Assembly: GCF_047228935.1 (NCBI RefSeq)
Contig: NZ_JBFEGG010000001.1
Coordinates: 496,001 to 560,000 of the forward strand
DNA: 64,000 bases
Direction of reading: 5' to 3'
Origin: Ornithinibacillus sp047228935
Lineage (GTDB): Bacteria > Bacillota > Bacilli > Bacillales > Amphibacillaceae
In this document: piece by piece, positions 8,364 through 17,095 of the stretch
How positions within the stretch are numbered: the stretch's first letter is position 1
How the letters are laid out: every line of letters starts with the position of its first letter
Translations under genes and position numbers: made by a program
Notes under the pieces: generated by a model
Told to the model about the DNA's origin: nothing
Seen by the model: only the letters and a program-made list of their open reading frames with translations
The model's database searches: none

Positions 8364-9254
8364 TTAAAATTCGTGGTAATATTTTTCATAGTATTCAGCC
8401 GTTCCTAGTGGTCCAATGCTAAGCTCCTTGTCCTTATATGCAGACAGTCTAACAACCCATTCTTTTTGTTCATCACTGCTCATATCTTTTATAGGGATAC
8501 AGCAAAGGTGATTCGCAATAAAAAGATGCCCTTCAGGTAATGTATATACTAATTTCTCATATTGCTCTGGAGTTATCTCTAGTTTCAAATATTCATCTGT
8601 AGATTCATTTAATGCTTGCTGATGAATGATATCCCCACCTTTTAAATACAAGACACGATCAGCATATAAATCCAGATTGGAAAGCAGATGGGAAGCTACG
8701 AATATAAGTTTTCCTTTTTGTTTCATTTGCATTAATCTCTTGGAAATAAGGGAAACATTGGCTACATCCAGTCCGTTCATTACTTCGTCCATCAGCATGA
8801 TTGGCGTGTCCGCGGCGGCAATCATAGCAAAACATAATCTTTGTCTCATCCCAAGAGAGTATGTTTTAACCTTCTTTTTCACATAATCTTCCATCTGTAA
8901 TTGTTCATAAATTTCTTTTACATGCTTCGTAGTACCTTTCCACATGTTCGCATAAAGCTTCATATGGTCTACGCCAGTCAATTCTTCAAATAAATCACCT
9001 TGGTCAGGAAATGTAGCAAGTTGTTTATGAATCGATATTTCTTTTCTTTCTGACTTATACTTGAGATTTCCGTTAATTGTAACACTACCTTTATTCGGCT
9101 TTAAAAAATTCGCTATAACGTTGAATAAAGTTGTTTTCCCAGTTCCATTTGGGGCAACCAATCCAATAATTTCACCACTTTTTGCCTCGAATGAAAGGTT
9201 ATCTAGAACGATTTTATCTTTATATTTAACAGATACATTTTCTAGTTTTAGCAT
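8364..9254 (-). CDS. ABC transporter ATP-binding protein
   Basis: A 296-residue ATPase subunit. Walker A is GLVAPNGTGKTT (Ala-Pro-Asn-Gly variant, residues about 32-43). The signature motif is the divergent YSLGMRQRL. Walker B is TPIMLMDEVMNGLD, in which the usual catalytic Glu follows the Asp, and an H-loop is visible in VASHL. The C-terminal 80 residues are an extra domain ending in an unusual EYYEKYYHEF tail. It powers the two membrane proteins encoded directly upstream (9304-11721). The exported substrate is unknown. Confidence 0.9.
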   Translation of the reverse strand: MLKLENVSVKYKDKIVLDNLSFEAKSGEIIGLVAPNGTGKTTLFNVIANFLKPNKGSVTINGNLKYKSERKEISIHKQLATFPDQGDLFEELTGVDHMKLYANMWKGTTKHVKEIYEQLQMEDYVKKKVKTYSLGMRQRLCFAMIAAADTPIMLMDEVMNGLDVANVSLISKRLMQMKQKGKLIFVASHLLSNLDLYADRVLYLKGGDIIHQQALNESTDEYLKLEITPEQYEKLVYTLPEGHLFIANHLCCIPIKDMSSDEQKEWVVRLSAYKDKELSIGPLGTAEYYEKYYHEF

Positions 9255-9303
9255 AACAATCCTCTTTTCTATAAGATTATTAATGGTCCTATCTTCTAAA
9301 TGA

Positions 9304-10464
9304 TTAAAAAGCTTTTTCTAACGGAACTTCTTTAGGTACTTTATGATAATGAAACTTATTTATCCCATAAATGATGCCAACTAAAATGACTGTAATTATC
9401 CCTAATGTTGCCATTGCATTCCAGTAATCAATAGAACTATTTCCCAACTGTGTCGCAAGCTCACCGGTAAGAACTTTATTTATATCTATATACTTGATTG
9501 GATGTAAAAAAGTTGCCTTAAATCCAGCAGCCATTGTAATGTCGGGGATTATAAAAATACCTAAACCAATTAGAATACTAGCGAACGCATTTTTGAATAA
9601 CATATTTAATAAAATAGATAAAAATAATATTAATATAGTTGCAAGTGCCAATCCTAAAAAGATATAAAGCAAGTACTGTCCTGTTGAAACAGCAATATAA
9701 TTTTCATTCTGATACACTAAAATAGGAAAGGAGAATTCACCCGCATCAAACTTATTCGCTACATAAATACTACCGATATAAAACCCAAGTAGTAGAAAAG
9801 CAGAAATGTGAAGAAACTGGATTAATACTTTACTTGTTATTTTACTCATGAATGAAATTGGAAAGCCCCTCATAACGGAAAGATGTCTTCTTTCATAAAG
9901 TAACATTTCATTTCCACTTATTAACACAATGACAAGGAACAATAATCCTGAAACCATAGCAAGAACATTAGTAAAATAATGATTTGTCGCATATGAATCT
10001 GATTCAATTGGTAGATTATTTTCTTTAATATAACGCAATAATGCATCCTCTTTTAAGATGTCTTCTTTAGGAACGATTAAATGATCAGGTATTCCCTCAT
10101 TGCCTAGTTCATGTATGATTAGTCGTAATCGATTTATTTCCAGTCCATTTTCAATATACTGGTCACCATCTTTTCCTTTTCCAATATACCAAGTCTGCAT
10201 CCCTATTAAGGAATGGGCTTGAGTATAGTAATCGTATACTTCTGCAACCTCTGGTAAATCGTGACGGAAAAGATCAAGATATTCGAAAGCGGCAGCTGAC
10301 ATGTTATATTCACTTCTTTTTTGGTCAGCTAAAGAGAGTGGCTCCTCTTGGCTGTAATACATAAAAAACAAGGTGAAAAAGATAAGAAGGAATATAGCGA
10401 TAAACCAACTTTTTCGGTTATTTAATAAAATTTTCGTTTCAAAAAGTGTATACTTCCAAAACAT
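9304..10464 (-). CDS. ABC exporter membrane subunit
   Basis: A 386-residue ABC-2-like permease. One membrane helix lies at about residues 22-42, followed by an extracytoplasmic region of roughly 120 residues and then a cluster of about five helices from residue 165 to the end. This is the layout of bacteriocin/antibiotic exporter subunits that resemble half of an ABC-2 dimer. It is encoded 27 bases after the homologous upstream permease gene, so the two probably form a heterodimer. No precise substrate can be assigned. Confidence 0.82.
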   Translation of the reverse strand: MFWKYTLFETKILLNNRKSWFIAIFLLIFFTLFFMYYSQEEPLSLADQKRSEYNMSAAAFEYLDLFRHDLPEVAEVYDYYTQAHSLIGMQTWYIGKGKDGDQYIENGLEINRLRLIIHELGNEGIPDHLIVPKEDILKEDALLRYIKENNLPIESDSYATNHYFTNVLAMVSGLLFLVIVLISGNEMLLYERRHLSVMRGFPISFMSKITSKVLIQFLHISAFLLLGFYIGSIYVANKFDAGEFSFPILVYQNENYIAVSTGQYLLYIFLGLALATILILFLSILLNMLFKNAFASILIGLGIFIIPDITMAAGFKATFLHPIKYIDINKVLTGELATQLGNSSIDYWNAMATLGIITVILVGIIYGINKFHYHKVPKEVPLEKAF

Positions 10465-10491
10465 ATCGACTTTCCTTTCTGTCTATTGACA

Positions 10492-11721
10492 TCATGCCGC
10501 TTTTCGGTAAAAGCGACGTTTGCTAACTATACGAGATACAATAAAAAGGGCAAGTTCTATTACTAAAATCGTACAAAGTAAAACAATGAAAGCTTTACTA
10601 TACGTAATTGCCTCTACATTAACCAAATAATACTTTTCGCCTGAAATAACTCTACCAAAGTCAAAATATGTCTGCGGTAGATTGCTAACGTTAATACCGA
10701 AAAGCTCTGTTAATGTCCTAGAGTAATAGATTCTCTCAGAAAATAAAATGACTGAACTAATCATCAGAACAATCCAAGAGTTTTTAAATAATAAGCTTAA
10801 TATAGCGTTTAAGCGGATAAACAGATAGCTAAGTATTGGTATAATTCCACAGGCTAATAATAGAAATTTACCAATGGAAATCGTATCGAATTCGGCAAAT
10901 CTATATCCGAAATAATCGTCGGGTTGAGAGCTAGGTAGTGTAATTGGCACGGAGAGTTTAAAGGAACCAAAACCACTTTGAATGGAGATAATTATGATTG
11001 CTAAAAGTGCCAGTCCTAGTAAAACTAATAAGGTGTAACTAAATGCTACTATTGATTTTATATTGATTAGACGATACCAGCCTATCGGAATACCTTGCAA
11101 GAGACTTCTATGCTGTTTATCCTTCGAAATGATGTCACTACTAAAATAGATGGCGCAAAATAACACCATAAACGCGGTCGTTCCTAATAGAAAATTAGTA
11201 ACCGTTTGTAAAGCTGTCTTTTGTTCAATCATTTCATATGTAATTGGGATATTAGCATCTAATAAACCTTGATATCGAAGGTTTTTTATGCTTGCATTAC
11301 GATTATGATCTAAATCGGGAAAAGGAGCATTGGCAATTAACAACCAATCTCTACTTTCACTCTGTACATCATAGTCAAAGCCTTTCATCCGCAATTGGAT
11401 AAAACGGTAAAAGTTCTTGTCTTCAAAGGCTTGAAGCATTCTCGACTGCACCTTTAAGGAGTATGTGTTATTCGCATAAGGGGCACCTGTCATGCCACCA
11501 TACCCAGTACCGCCTCTGTTAATCATTCCTTGAGTAAAAACTTCTAAGTTTTTTACCTCTACTTCCATTTCCTCTGGATCAAAGGAATCTGCTGTTTCTA
11601 GTTTCGGAAGGACTAAAATTGCATAACTTAAAATAAGACTTACCAGTGCAATAATAAATAAAATGTTCTTTTTGTTTTTAATCATCATTTTAAATTCGTG
11701 AATTATCATTGATTTAATCAT
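10492..11721 (-). CDS. ABC exporter membrane subunit, first gene of the operon
   Basis: A 409-residue ABC-2-like permease with the same layout as the following gene: a basic N-terminus and helix near residues 18-38, a large outside loop containing a Gly-rich patch (GGTGYGGMTG), then about five helices. The ATG at 11721 has AAAGGGG 9 bases upstream. An in-frame ATG 8 codons earlier has no such site. It heads a four-gene minus-strand operon: permease, permease, ATPase, lipoprotein. Confidence 0.82.
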   Translation of the reverse strand: MIKSMIIHEFKMMIKNKKNILFIIALVSLILSYAILVLPKLETADSFDPEEMEVEVKNLEVFTQGMINRGGTGYGGMTGAPYANNTYSLKVQSRMLQAFEDKNFYRFIQLRMKGFDYDVQSESRDWLLIANAPFPDLDHNRNASIKNLRYQGLLDANIPITYEMIEQKTALQTVTNFLLGTTAFMVLFCAIYFSSDIISKDKQHRSLLQGIPIGWYRLINIKSIVAFSYTLLVLLGLALLAIIIISIQSGFGSFKLSVPITLPSSQPDDYFGYRFAEFDTISIGKFLLLACGIIPILSYLFIRLNAILSLLFKNSWIVLMISSVILFSERIYYSRTLTELFGINVSNLPQTYFDFGRVISGEKYYLVNVEAITYSKAFIVLLCTILVIELALFIVSRIVSKRRFYRKAA

Positions 11722-11880
11722 ATTGATTACCCCTTTAAATGCCAATTAACAGATGATATTGTCCTATTTTTATGTAGAATTAGAATTTATTGAAAACTCA
11801 CCTTAATTCAATACTAAGAGTAATTGGCAAAAAATGCAAATGGTAAATTGAAGTTACGGGAAGGGAGAAGGTGATTAGCT

Positions 11881-11914
11881 AAAACAAAAATAAGTCCACC
11901 AATTTGGTAGACTT
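11881..11914 (-). terminator. Terminator of fnr
   Basis: A hairpin with arms AAGTCCACCA / TGGTAGACTT (one wobble pair), followed on the minus strand by a T-rich run (complement of 11881-11890). Confidence 0.75.
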
Positions 11915-11948
11915 TTAAACTCTATTATAGATAGAAATGTATCTATAT

Positions 11949-12674
11949 CTAATTAATATTACATATCTCAAGAGGACAGTTCTCGCATCCTATTTCGGAT
12001 TTTAAATAGTTGATATCTTTAATAGAAATTCTTCCGGACTTATCAATAGAAATCACATTCAAATGGCGAAGTTTAACGAGTAACCGATTTACGCTCTCAC
12101 GTGTAGCTGCACAGAAGTTAGCTAGTTCTTGATTCGTTAAGGCAACGTCAATTAATGTGCCTTCATCTTGCTCAAGTCCGTAGCTATTTGCCAAACGAAT
12201 TAAAGTAGAATATAGAGCACCTTTTTTTCCATTTAACAATAAATCTCTTATTTTAGATTGGAACTTTCGCATTTGAGTGCTAGACCACCTCATATACTCA
12301 AAAGTCAATTTACTATGCGAAACTAAAGCTTTTTCTAACTCGTTTTTATTGATAACTTGGACCTCGCCTGATGATAGTACTTTTCCACTTAGTAAATATT
12401 TCGGATCATCACTAAATAAAGACAATTCTCCAACGATATCATCTTGATTACAAATACGAAGAATTAATTCTTTCCCATCTGCTGTTAGTTTAGAGACTTG
12501 AACTAGTCCAGTTTTAATAATATATATTTCGTTTGCCTCTAAACCTTCGTGAAATAAAAAGGAATCTTTGGTGATAGTTTTTGATGTACTGTTAGTGTCT
12601 AATAATTCTCTTAATTCGTCTGAAATAGATAATTTTGCACTGCTCTTTGAACCAATCATTAAACTAGCTAACAC
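11949..12674 (-). CDS. fnr: Fnr, oxygen-sensing Crp/Fnr family regulator
   Basis: A 241-residue Crp/Fnr transcription factor with an N-terminal cyclic-nucleotide-like beta-roll (residues about 30-125), a dimer helix and a C-terminal helix-turn-helix with CAATRESVNRLL. The C-terminus CENCPLEIC has the CxxCx4C spacing that in Bacillus Fnr binds a [4Fe-4S] cluster. This places the cysteines at the C-terminus, unlike E. coli Fnr. Anaerobically it would activate genes with TGTGA-N6-TCACA boxes, one of which lies at 7081. The GTG at 12674 has AAAGGAG nine bases upstream. The ATG three codons earlier is fused to that site and is unlikely. Confidence 0.93.
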   Translation of the reverse strand: MLASLMIGSKSSAKLSISDELRELLDTNSTSKTITKDSFLFHEGLEANEIYIIKTGLVQVSKLTADGKELILRICNQDDIVGELSLFSDDPKYLLSGKVLSSGEVQVINKNELEKALVSHSKLTFEYMRWSSTQMRKFQSKIRDLLLNGKKGALYSTLIRLANSYGLEQDEGTLIDVALTNQELANFCAATRESVNRLLVKLRHLNVISIDKSGRISIKDINYLKSEIGCENCPLEICNIN

Positions 12675-12884
12675 GGATAACATCTCCTTTGAAAAGACGT
12701 AGTAAACTATATTTTTAGTTTAGCATTAAACAATTAGTTGGTTATAAGTCAGTAGTTACGATATTGTGAAAAAATGAACAAAACGATACTTTATATTTGT
12801 ATTTATAAATTTAGATTTTAATAATATCTGAATTCTGCTACTATTTTACTATATATGGTTTGTATTTAGAAATGGGGTTATTAA

Positions 12885-13469
12885 GTGGAAATAAGAAATT
12901 ATCAACCAACGGATGAACAAGGTTGGTTAAGATGTCGCGTGCTTTCTTTCTTGGATACGGCATATTTTGACAATGTATTAAAGGAGAAAGAAGTATATGA
13001 AAACCCTGCAATTGAATTAGTAGCAGTAGAGGGGGGAGAAATAGTAGGTCTATTAGATATCGAATATGAAGTTCAGGAAAGGACGGTTTGTTCCAGAGGT
13101 ACAGGACTAGGTGGAATGATATGGCATATAGCTGTTCATCCAGATTATCGTAGAAAAGGAATTGCATCAAAGCTGCTAACAAAAGGTGAAGCGTTAGCTA
13201 GAAATTTTAGTCTTAACCGATTAGAAGCTTGGACTAGAGACGATAAGGGGGTCAATACTTGGTATGAGAAAAATTTGTTTCAACAGGTTGATTCCTATTT
13301 ACATGTATATCTAGAAGGTAATAAAGAGCTAAATGGACATATAAGAAGTAATGTTGCTGAGCTATACCCAGTTCAGACCTTTGCCCATTATGTAGGTGAA
13401 GATAGAAAACAAATAAAGCAAAAATTCAAACGGGTTCATGAGTGTGTTTGTTATGAGAAATTATTATAA
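12885..13469 (+). CDS. GNAT family N-acetyltransferase
   Basis: A 194-residue acetyltransferase. The acetyl-CoA binding motif A is visible as IAVHPDYRRKGIASKLL (about residues 85-101), with the usual R-x-x-G-x-A core. The last 60 residues extend beyond the core domain. It starts at GTG 12885 with a weak GGGG site. It is followed 21 bases later by a second GNAT gene, so the two are likely cotranscribed. The acceptor substrate is unknown. Confidence 0.87.
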   Translation: MEIRNYQPTDEQGWLRCRVLSFLDTAYFDNVLKEKEVYENPAIELVAVEGGEIVGLLDIEYEVQERTVCSRGTGLGGMIWHIAVHPDYRRKGIASKLLTKGEALARNFSLNRLEAWTRDDKGVNTWYEKNLFQQVDSYLHVYLEGNKELNGHIRSNVAELYPVQTFAHYVGEDRKQIKQKFKRVHECVCYEKLL

Positions 13470-13490
13470 GAAGAATAAGGAGAAATATCA

Positions 13491-13979
13491 ATGATACAGA
13501 TACAGAAGGCGAATCCTTCCCACGTAGATGGAATTGTAAAGGTGTGTACTGATGCTAACTGGGCTACATATAGTGAATTTTATTCGAAGCATTACATAGA
13601 AAGCATTATTGACGAATTTTATAAACCTGAGAGAATTTTACAAGAAGTAATGCATGATTCAAAAGACTGGGGAGGATATTTTGTTGCAATTGATCGTGGG
13701 GAAGTTATAGGAGCAGCTGGCGGAGGAATGATCGATGATACGTCTGGTGAAATATATGTCTTGTATTTAAATCCTAATAGAAGAAATGAAGGTGTGGGAA
13801 GTTTATTATTAAGAGCAATTACCGAGCAACAAAAAGAGTGGGGTATAAAAGAACAGTGGGTATCGGTGCAAAAGGGTAACCAAAAAGCAATCCCGTTTTA
13901 TGAAGCAAAAGGATTTGATTATCAATATGAAGAAAAATCGGGTGAATATACTTCTGTAAGATTGAAAAGAAATATTTAA
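13491..13979 (+). CDS. GNAT family N-acetyltransferase
   Basis: A 162-residue single-domain acetyltransferase. Motif A is LYLNPNRRNEGVGSLLL (about residues 89-105), followed by the usual GNQKAIPFYEAKGFDY motif B segment. AAGGAG lies 9 bases before the ATG. The upstream GNAT protein is not closely similar, so this is not a recent duplication. The acceptor is unknown. Confidence 0.88.
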   Translation: MIQIQKANPSHVDGIVKVCTDANWATYSEFYSKHYIESIIDEFYKPERILQEVMHDSKDWGGYFVAIDRGEVIGAAGGGMIDDTSGEIYVLYLNPNRRNEGVGSLLLRAITEQQKEWGIKEQWVSVQKGNQKAIPFYEAKGFDYQYEEKSGEYTSVRLKRNI

Positions 13980-14113
13980 TTGGAATGGAGAATACTGTTA
14001 ATGTAAATCAATTCGCGGCTATTAAAAAAACTTTTTATATATTTTTATCACTTATAATGATAGAAATCGTGCATAGTTGGCATCTATGTAAAAGGTGAGA
14101 GGAAGTGACATAG

Positions 14114-14848
14114 ATGAATGGTTCCATAGAAGGTGTTGAAAAGCTTAACTATAAACAACGGGTCGAATCAACTGAGACTTTAGTTGAAAGAGCTAGAGAT
14201 GGTGATCGGGATGCATTCAGTGAACTTGTTAGACAATATCGGCAAAAAGCCTATGGGTGGGCGCATTCTGTTACACAAGATGGCTATTTAGCGGAGGATA
14301 TTGTTCAAGATGCGTTAATTCGAGCGTTCTTAAAACTAGGTACCTTACTAGATGCGAAGAAGTTTCAATCATGGCTAAGGCAAATAGTAAGAAATGAAGC
14401 GTATATGAAGATGCGCCGAGGCGGTCCATTTCGAAATGAACAACCAGTTAGTGGGATAAGCGTAAATGGATTAGAATCTATAGATTATACAAATTTGGAT
14501 GCAATATTATCATTCCTTTCCTTTTCAGCTTCTGAGAAAGCGAAAATAGAAGGACCGGAGGAACATATTATTCGCTTAGAAATGATAAATAGTATTCAGA
14601 CACTTATTCGTTGTTTAAATGAACGTGAGAAAAGAATTTTTGAGGCCTATTTTTTTGAAGCAATATCACCTAGCGAACTAGCAATACTTTTTGATACCTC
14701 AACAGCAAACATATATAATGTGATATCCCGTTCTAGAGGGAAGATTCGAAAAGAACAGATACGAATTTTTATTCGAGGATACACGTTAAAACGTGCTGAA
14801 AATGGACTCTATAGAAAGAAAATACTTTCTACTCCACCTAAATTCTAA
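14114..14848 (+). CDS. ECF-type RNA polymerase sigma factor
   Basis: A 244-residue sigma-70 family factor. Region 2 runs from about residue 25 to 95 (DAFSELVRQYRQKAY, then DIVQDALIRAF). Region 4 runs from about 165 to 222 (LNEREKRIFEAYFFEAISPSELA...). They are joined by a linker of about 60 residues, longer than in minimal ECF factors. No anti-sigma factor lies next to it. A BtrH-like protein follows 19 bases later and a VOC protein after that. The three probably form an operon, so the downstream proteins may sense a ligand or be targets. Confidence 0.9.
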   Translation: MNGSIEGVEKLNYKQRVESTETLVERARDGDRDAFSELVRQYRQKAYGWAHSVTQDGYLAEDIVQDALIRAFLKLGTLLDAKKFQSWLRQIVRNEAYMKMRRGGPFRNEQPVSGISVNGLESIDYTNLDAILSFLSFSASEKAKIEGPEEHIIRLEMINSIQTLIRCLNEREKRIFEAYFFEAISPSELAILFDTSTANIYNVISRSRGKIRKEQIRIFIRGYTLKRAENGLYRKKILSTPPKF

Positions 14849-14867
14849 TAAATCGGAGGATCGCTAT

Positions 14868-15860
14868 TTGAAGTTACTAGAGAGAGATTGGAAATTAACG
14901 AAAACATCGGCAGCGGGGGCAATTTATGGGGCTTTAAGCTACTTAGAAGGTAATCAACTTTCTTTAGTGGATGTTATGGGGCTAACTGGACATGCATTTC
15001 GAATGAATATAGACCCAAAGAAAATTCATCCTGCAGGTCCAACCGCATTTCCAGGAGGCTATATATTAAGAAGAAATTTATGTAATCTAGGATATACAAG
15101 TTCACTTGCAGAACCAGAGACCCCTGTACCACCAGAGAAGCTAGCACAAACATTCAGTTTAATCCAAGATTCAATTGATAAGGGGCTACCTGCAATCTCA
15201 TATGATTTATTTACAACGGAATTTGGTTTAATTTATGGTTATGATGATGAGAAACAAGAATTTTACGCTAAAGATCCTTCCAAAGATGGAACGATAGCAT
15301 ATGAGGATTTTACAGAGAGAAAAGGGTTTTTATTTATTACAACAATTAGTGAAAAGTTAGCACACTCTAAATATGAGATGCTCCGGATGGCATTAGAAAT
15401 GATTGTAGATCATGCCCGAGGTAGAGAATGGAATCATATATTTAATGAGAATTTTGTAATGGGATTAGAAGGTTTTGATGCTTGGATACAAGTATTTGAA
15501 AGAGGTAACGTCGATCCATTGGGGAATGCTTATAATCTAGATGTAATCGCTGATGCAAGACAATTTGCAGTGAAGTTTCTAGAAGAGTTAAGTACTAAAT
15601 GGGACGGGGGAAATGTAGTTGAACGCAATGTTCGAGAACTAGCAAAAAAAGCATGTAAACACTACTTAATATCCGCTGAAGCTTTTCATGAATTAAGTTC
15701 ATTATTTCCATTTCCTGACGGTGGAAAGCCAATAGTACATAAACAAACTGCTATTGAATTATTAAGAAAGGCTAAGGCAGCCGAAGTGGAAGGATTAGTT
15801 TTATTAGAAAAAATGCTTCACTTGATGAAAGGGTACTATTCAGAGAAGTGGATATATTAG
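14868..15860 (+). CDS. BtrH-like / papain-fold related protein
   Basis: A protein of about 330 residues that resembles the family with an N-terminal BtrH-like (C39-peptidase-like) domain: TSAAGAIYGALSYLEG near the start, a YDLFTTEFGLIYGYDDEKQEFYAKDP segment at about residues 109-134, and a helical C-terminal half. The N-terminal Cys usual for cysteine acyltransferases of this group is not present where expected, so catalysis is doubtful. I prefer TTG 14868, which has GGAGG 7 bases upstream and lies just after the sigma factor stop. The longer frame starting at 14793 would overlap the sigma gene and has no ribosome site. Confidence 0.65.
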   Translation: MKLLERDWKLTKTSAAGAIYGALSYLEGNQLSLVDVMGLTGHAFRMNIDPKKIHPAGPTAFPGGYILRRNLCNLGYTSSLAEPETPVPPEKLAQTFSLIQDSIDKGLPAISYDLFTTEFGLIYGYDDEKQEFYAKDPSKDGTIAYEDFTERKGFLFITTISEKLAHSKYEMLRMALEMIVDHARGREWNHIFNENFVMGLEGFDAWIQVFERGNVDPLGNAYNLDVIADARQFAVKFLEELSTKWDGGNVVERNVRELAKKACKHYLISAEAFHELSSLFPFPDGGKPIVHKQTAIELLRKAKAAEVEGLVLLEKMLHLMKGYYSEKWIY

Positions 15861-15873
15861 GGGGAGAATAAAG

Positions 15874-16275
15874 ATGAGTAATTTTATTAAAAGAGTAGGT
15901 ACGACGTATATTCCGGTAAAGAATCCGAAAATAGCATCTGACTGGTATCAAACGGTCCTAGGTGCAAAGGAAAATTACCGTGATGAGGATAAAGCTATTT
16001 TAGATTTTGCTAACCAAAGCTTTTTTCTTGTAAAGTCCATAGCTGGAGAGAGAATAAGCTTCCAAGATATAAATAAAAAAGAGCATTTTGCATTAACCTT
16101 TGAAGTAGATGGGTTAGAACAATTAAAAGAATTCCACTCATTCTTAAGAGCAATGGAAGTAAAAGTTGGCGAAATAGAAGACCGTGGACACCCAGGATAT
16201 AACTTTGTGTTTTATGATCTTGATGATAATCTATTCGATGTATGGAGTGAATTAAGTCCAAGCTTTAAGAAATAA
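15874..16275 (+). CDS. VOC family (glyoxalase/bleomycin resistance-like) protein
   Basis: A 133-residue vicinal-oxygen-chelate fold protein: IPVKNPKIASDWYQTVLG at the start, a central EDRGHPGYNFVFYDLDDNLFDVWSE end typical of the family, and possible metal ligands His and Glu. The family binds small molecules or catalyses metal-dependent reactions on them. It follows the BtrH-like gene by 13 bases. A similar VOC gene follows the second ECF sigma factor (28670). Confidence 0.85.
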   Translation: MSNFIKRVGTTYIPVKNPKIASDWYQTVLGAKENYRDEDKAILDFANQSFFLVKSIAGERISFQDINKKEHFALTFEVDGLEQLKEFHSFLRAMEVKVGEIEDRGHPGYNFVFYDLDDNLFDVWSELSPSFKK

Positions 16276-16285
16276 TGAATATAAA

Positions 16286-16322
16286 TAATAAGACCGCTCA
16301 TGAAAGAGTTGGTCTTATTTTT
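16286..16322 (+). terminator. Terminator of the ECF/BtrH/VOC operon
   Basis: The stem AATAAGACC / GGTCTTATT is followed by Ts. It closes the three-gene unit starting with the sigma factor. Confidence 0.8.
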
Positions 16323-16439
16323 GTGATGCTAGCAAATTTGTCATGTTTTTTTCAAATCATTCAAGTCATATAGTCCTTCTTTTGAGTTAAGCTATAGTAG
16401 AATAGAATATATAAGAAAAAAGTTGAGTGGGGTGTACCA

Positions 16440-16730
16440 ATGGGGTTACAAATAACAGAAGACGCAGCGAAATGGTATATAGATGAAATGGGATTGGAGC
16501 AAGGAGATTATGTGCACTTTTTTTTAAAGATCTATGGTGGGATTAAAACGGAACATCCGAATTATTTTTTAGGAATTTCTGTAGGTTTAGAGGGTGAAGT
16601 TGCTGTTAAACAGGAAGTGGATGGAATTACCTTTTATTTCGGTGAGAAAGATGCTTGGTTTTTAGATGAATTTGATATGAAAGTAGATATGGGTGAAGAC
16701 GAAGTGGAGTATATGTTCACCAAAAAATAA
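16440..16730 (+). CDS. HesB/IscA-like protein (YneR type) without cysteines
   Basis: A 96-residue protein of the HesB/YadR/YfhF group: ITEDAAKWYIDEMGLEQGDYVHFF at the N-terminus, then a glycine pair and an acidic C-terminus. The cysteines that bind Fe-S clusters in IscA proteins are absent, as is usual for the Bacillus YneR-like branch, so a role in cluster assembly is uncertain. GTGGGGTG precedes the ATG. Confidence 0.75.
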   Translation: MGLQITEDAAKWYIDEMGLEQGDYVHFFLKIYGGIKTEHPNYFLGISVGLEGEVAVKQEVDGITFYFGEKDAWFLDEFDMKVDMGEDEVEYMFTKK

Positions 16731-16794
16731 CTAAGAAATAAGATATTCTTTCATGGACATAATAATCCTTGATTACGTTATGAGGAGGATTATG

Positions 16795-16968
16795 ATGTCA
16801 GAAGAGAATAAAAATAAGAATCGAGATACCGGAAGACAGAAGAATCATGGAATTAAATATAATACAGAACCAGAACGAAATGGAAAACATGATGTGGAAA
16901 TTGCGAGTGACACGGAATTTTTAAATGTGAATGGTAAAAAGAATAAACGTAAAAGAGATAATGGATAA
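16795..16968 (+). CDS. Small hydrophilic protein of unknown function
   Basis: A 57-residue, very polar protein rich in Lys, Asn, Arg and Glu, without hydrophobic segments and with a basic C-terminus (GKKNKRKRDNG). The ATG at 16795 is placed 6 bases after GGAGG. Such composition is common among small proteins of spore-forming Bacillaceae, but I cannot name a family. Confidence 0.6.
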   Translation: MSEENKNKNRDTGRQKNHGIKYNTEPERNGKHDVEIASDTEFLNVNGKKNKRKRDNG

Positions 16969-16972
16969 TTAT

Positions 16973-17013
16973 AAATGGAGCTTGTTCGGGCTATTAGAAC
17001 AAGCTCCATTTAT
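16973..17013 (+). terminator. Terminator-like hairpin
   Basis: A perfect 15-bp stem AAATGGAGCTTGTTC / GAACAAGCTCCATTT. The T tail is short, so termination strength is uncertain. Confidence 0.65.
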
Positions 17014-17031
17014 ACATATAGAGAAGTTTTA

Positions 17032-17061
17032 TTTGTGTGATAATTCACAAACAGATATAAT
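17032..17061 (+). promoter_or_regulatory. mvaS promoter with an overlapping palindrome
   Basis: A palindrome TTTGTG-N8-CACAAA (17032-17051) covers a -35 candidate TTGTGT (17033-17038). A TATAAT -10 (17056-17061) follows after a 17-base spacer. A repressor binding this site would block the polymerase. The spacing of the core TGTGA-N4-TCACA does not match Fnr. Confidence 0.55.
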
Positions 17062-17095
17062 AAGGAGTGAGAAAAGGTTTTAAAGGAGATAGAAC

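Noticed and set aside
12765..12780. Possible Fnr half site upstream of fnr (TGTGA followed by GAACA)
   Set aside because: The right half has two mismatches, so autoregulation by Fnr cannot be claimed from this.
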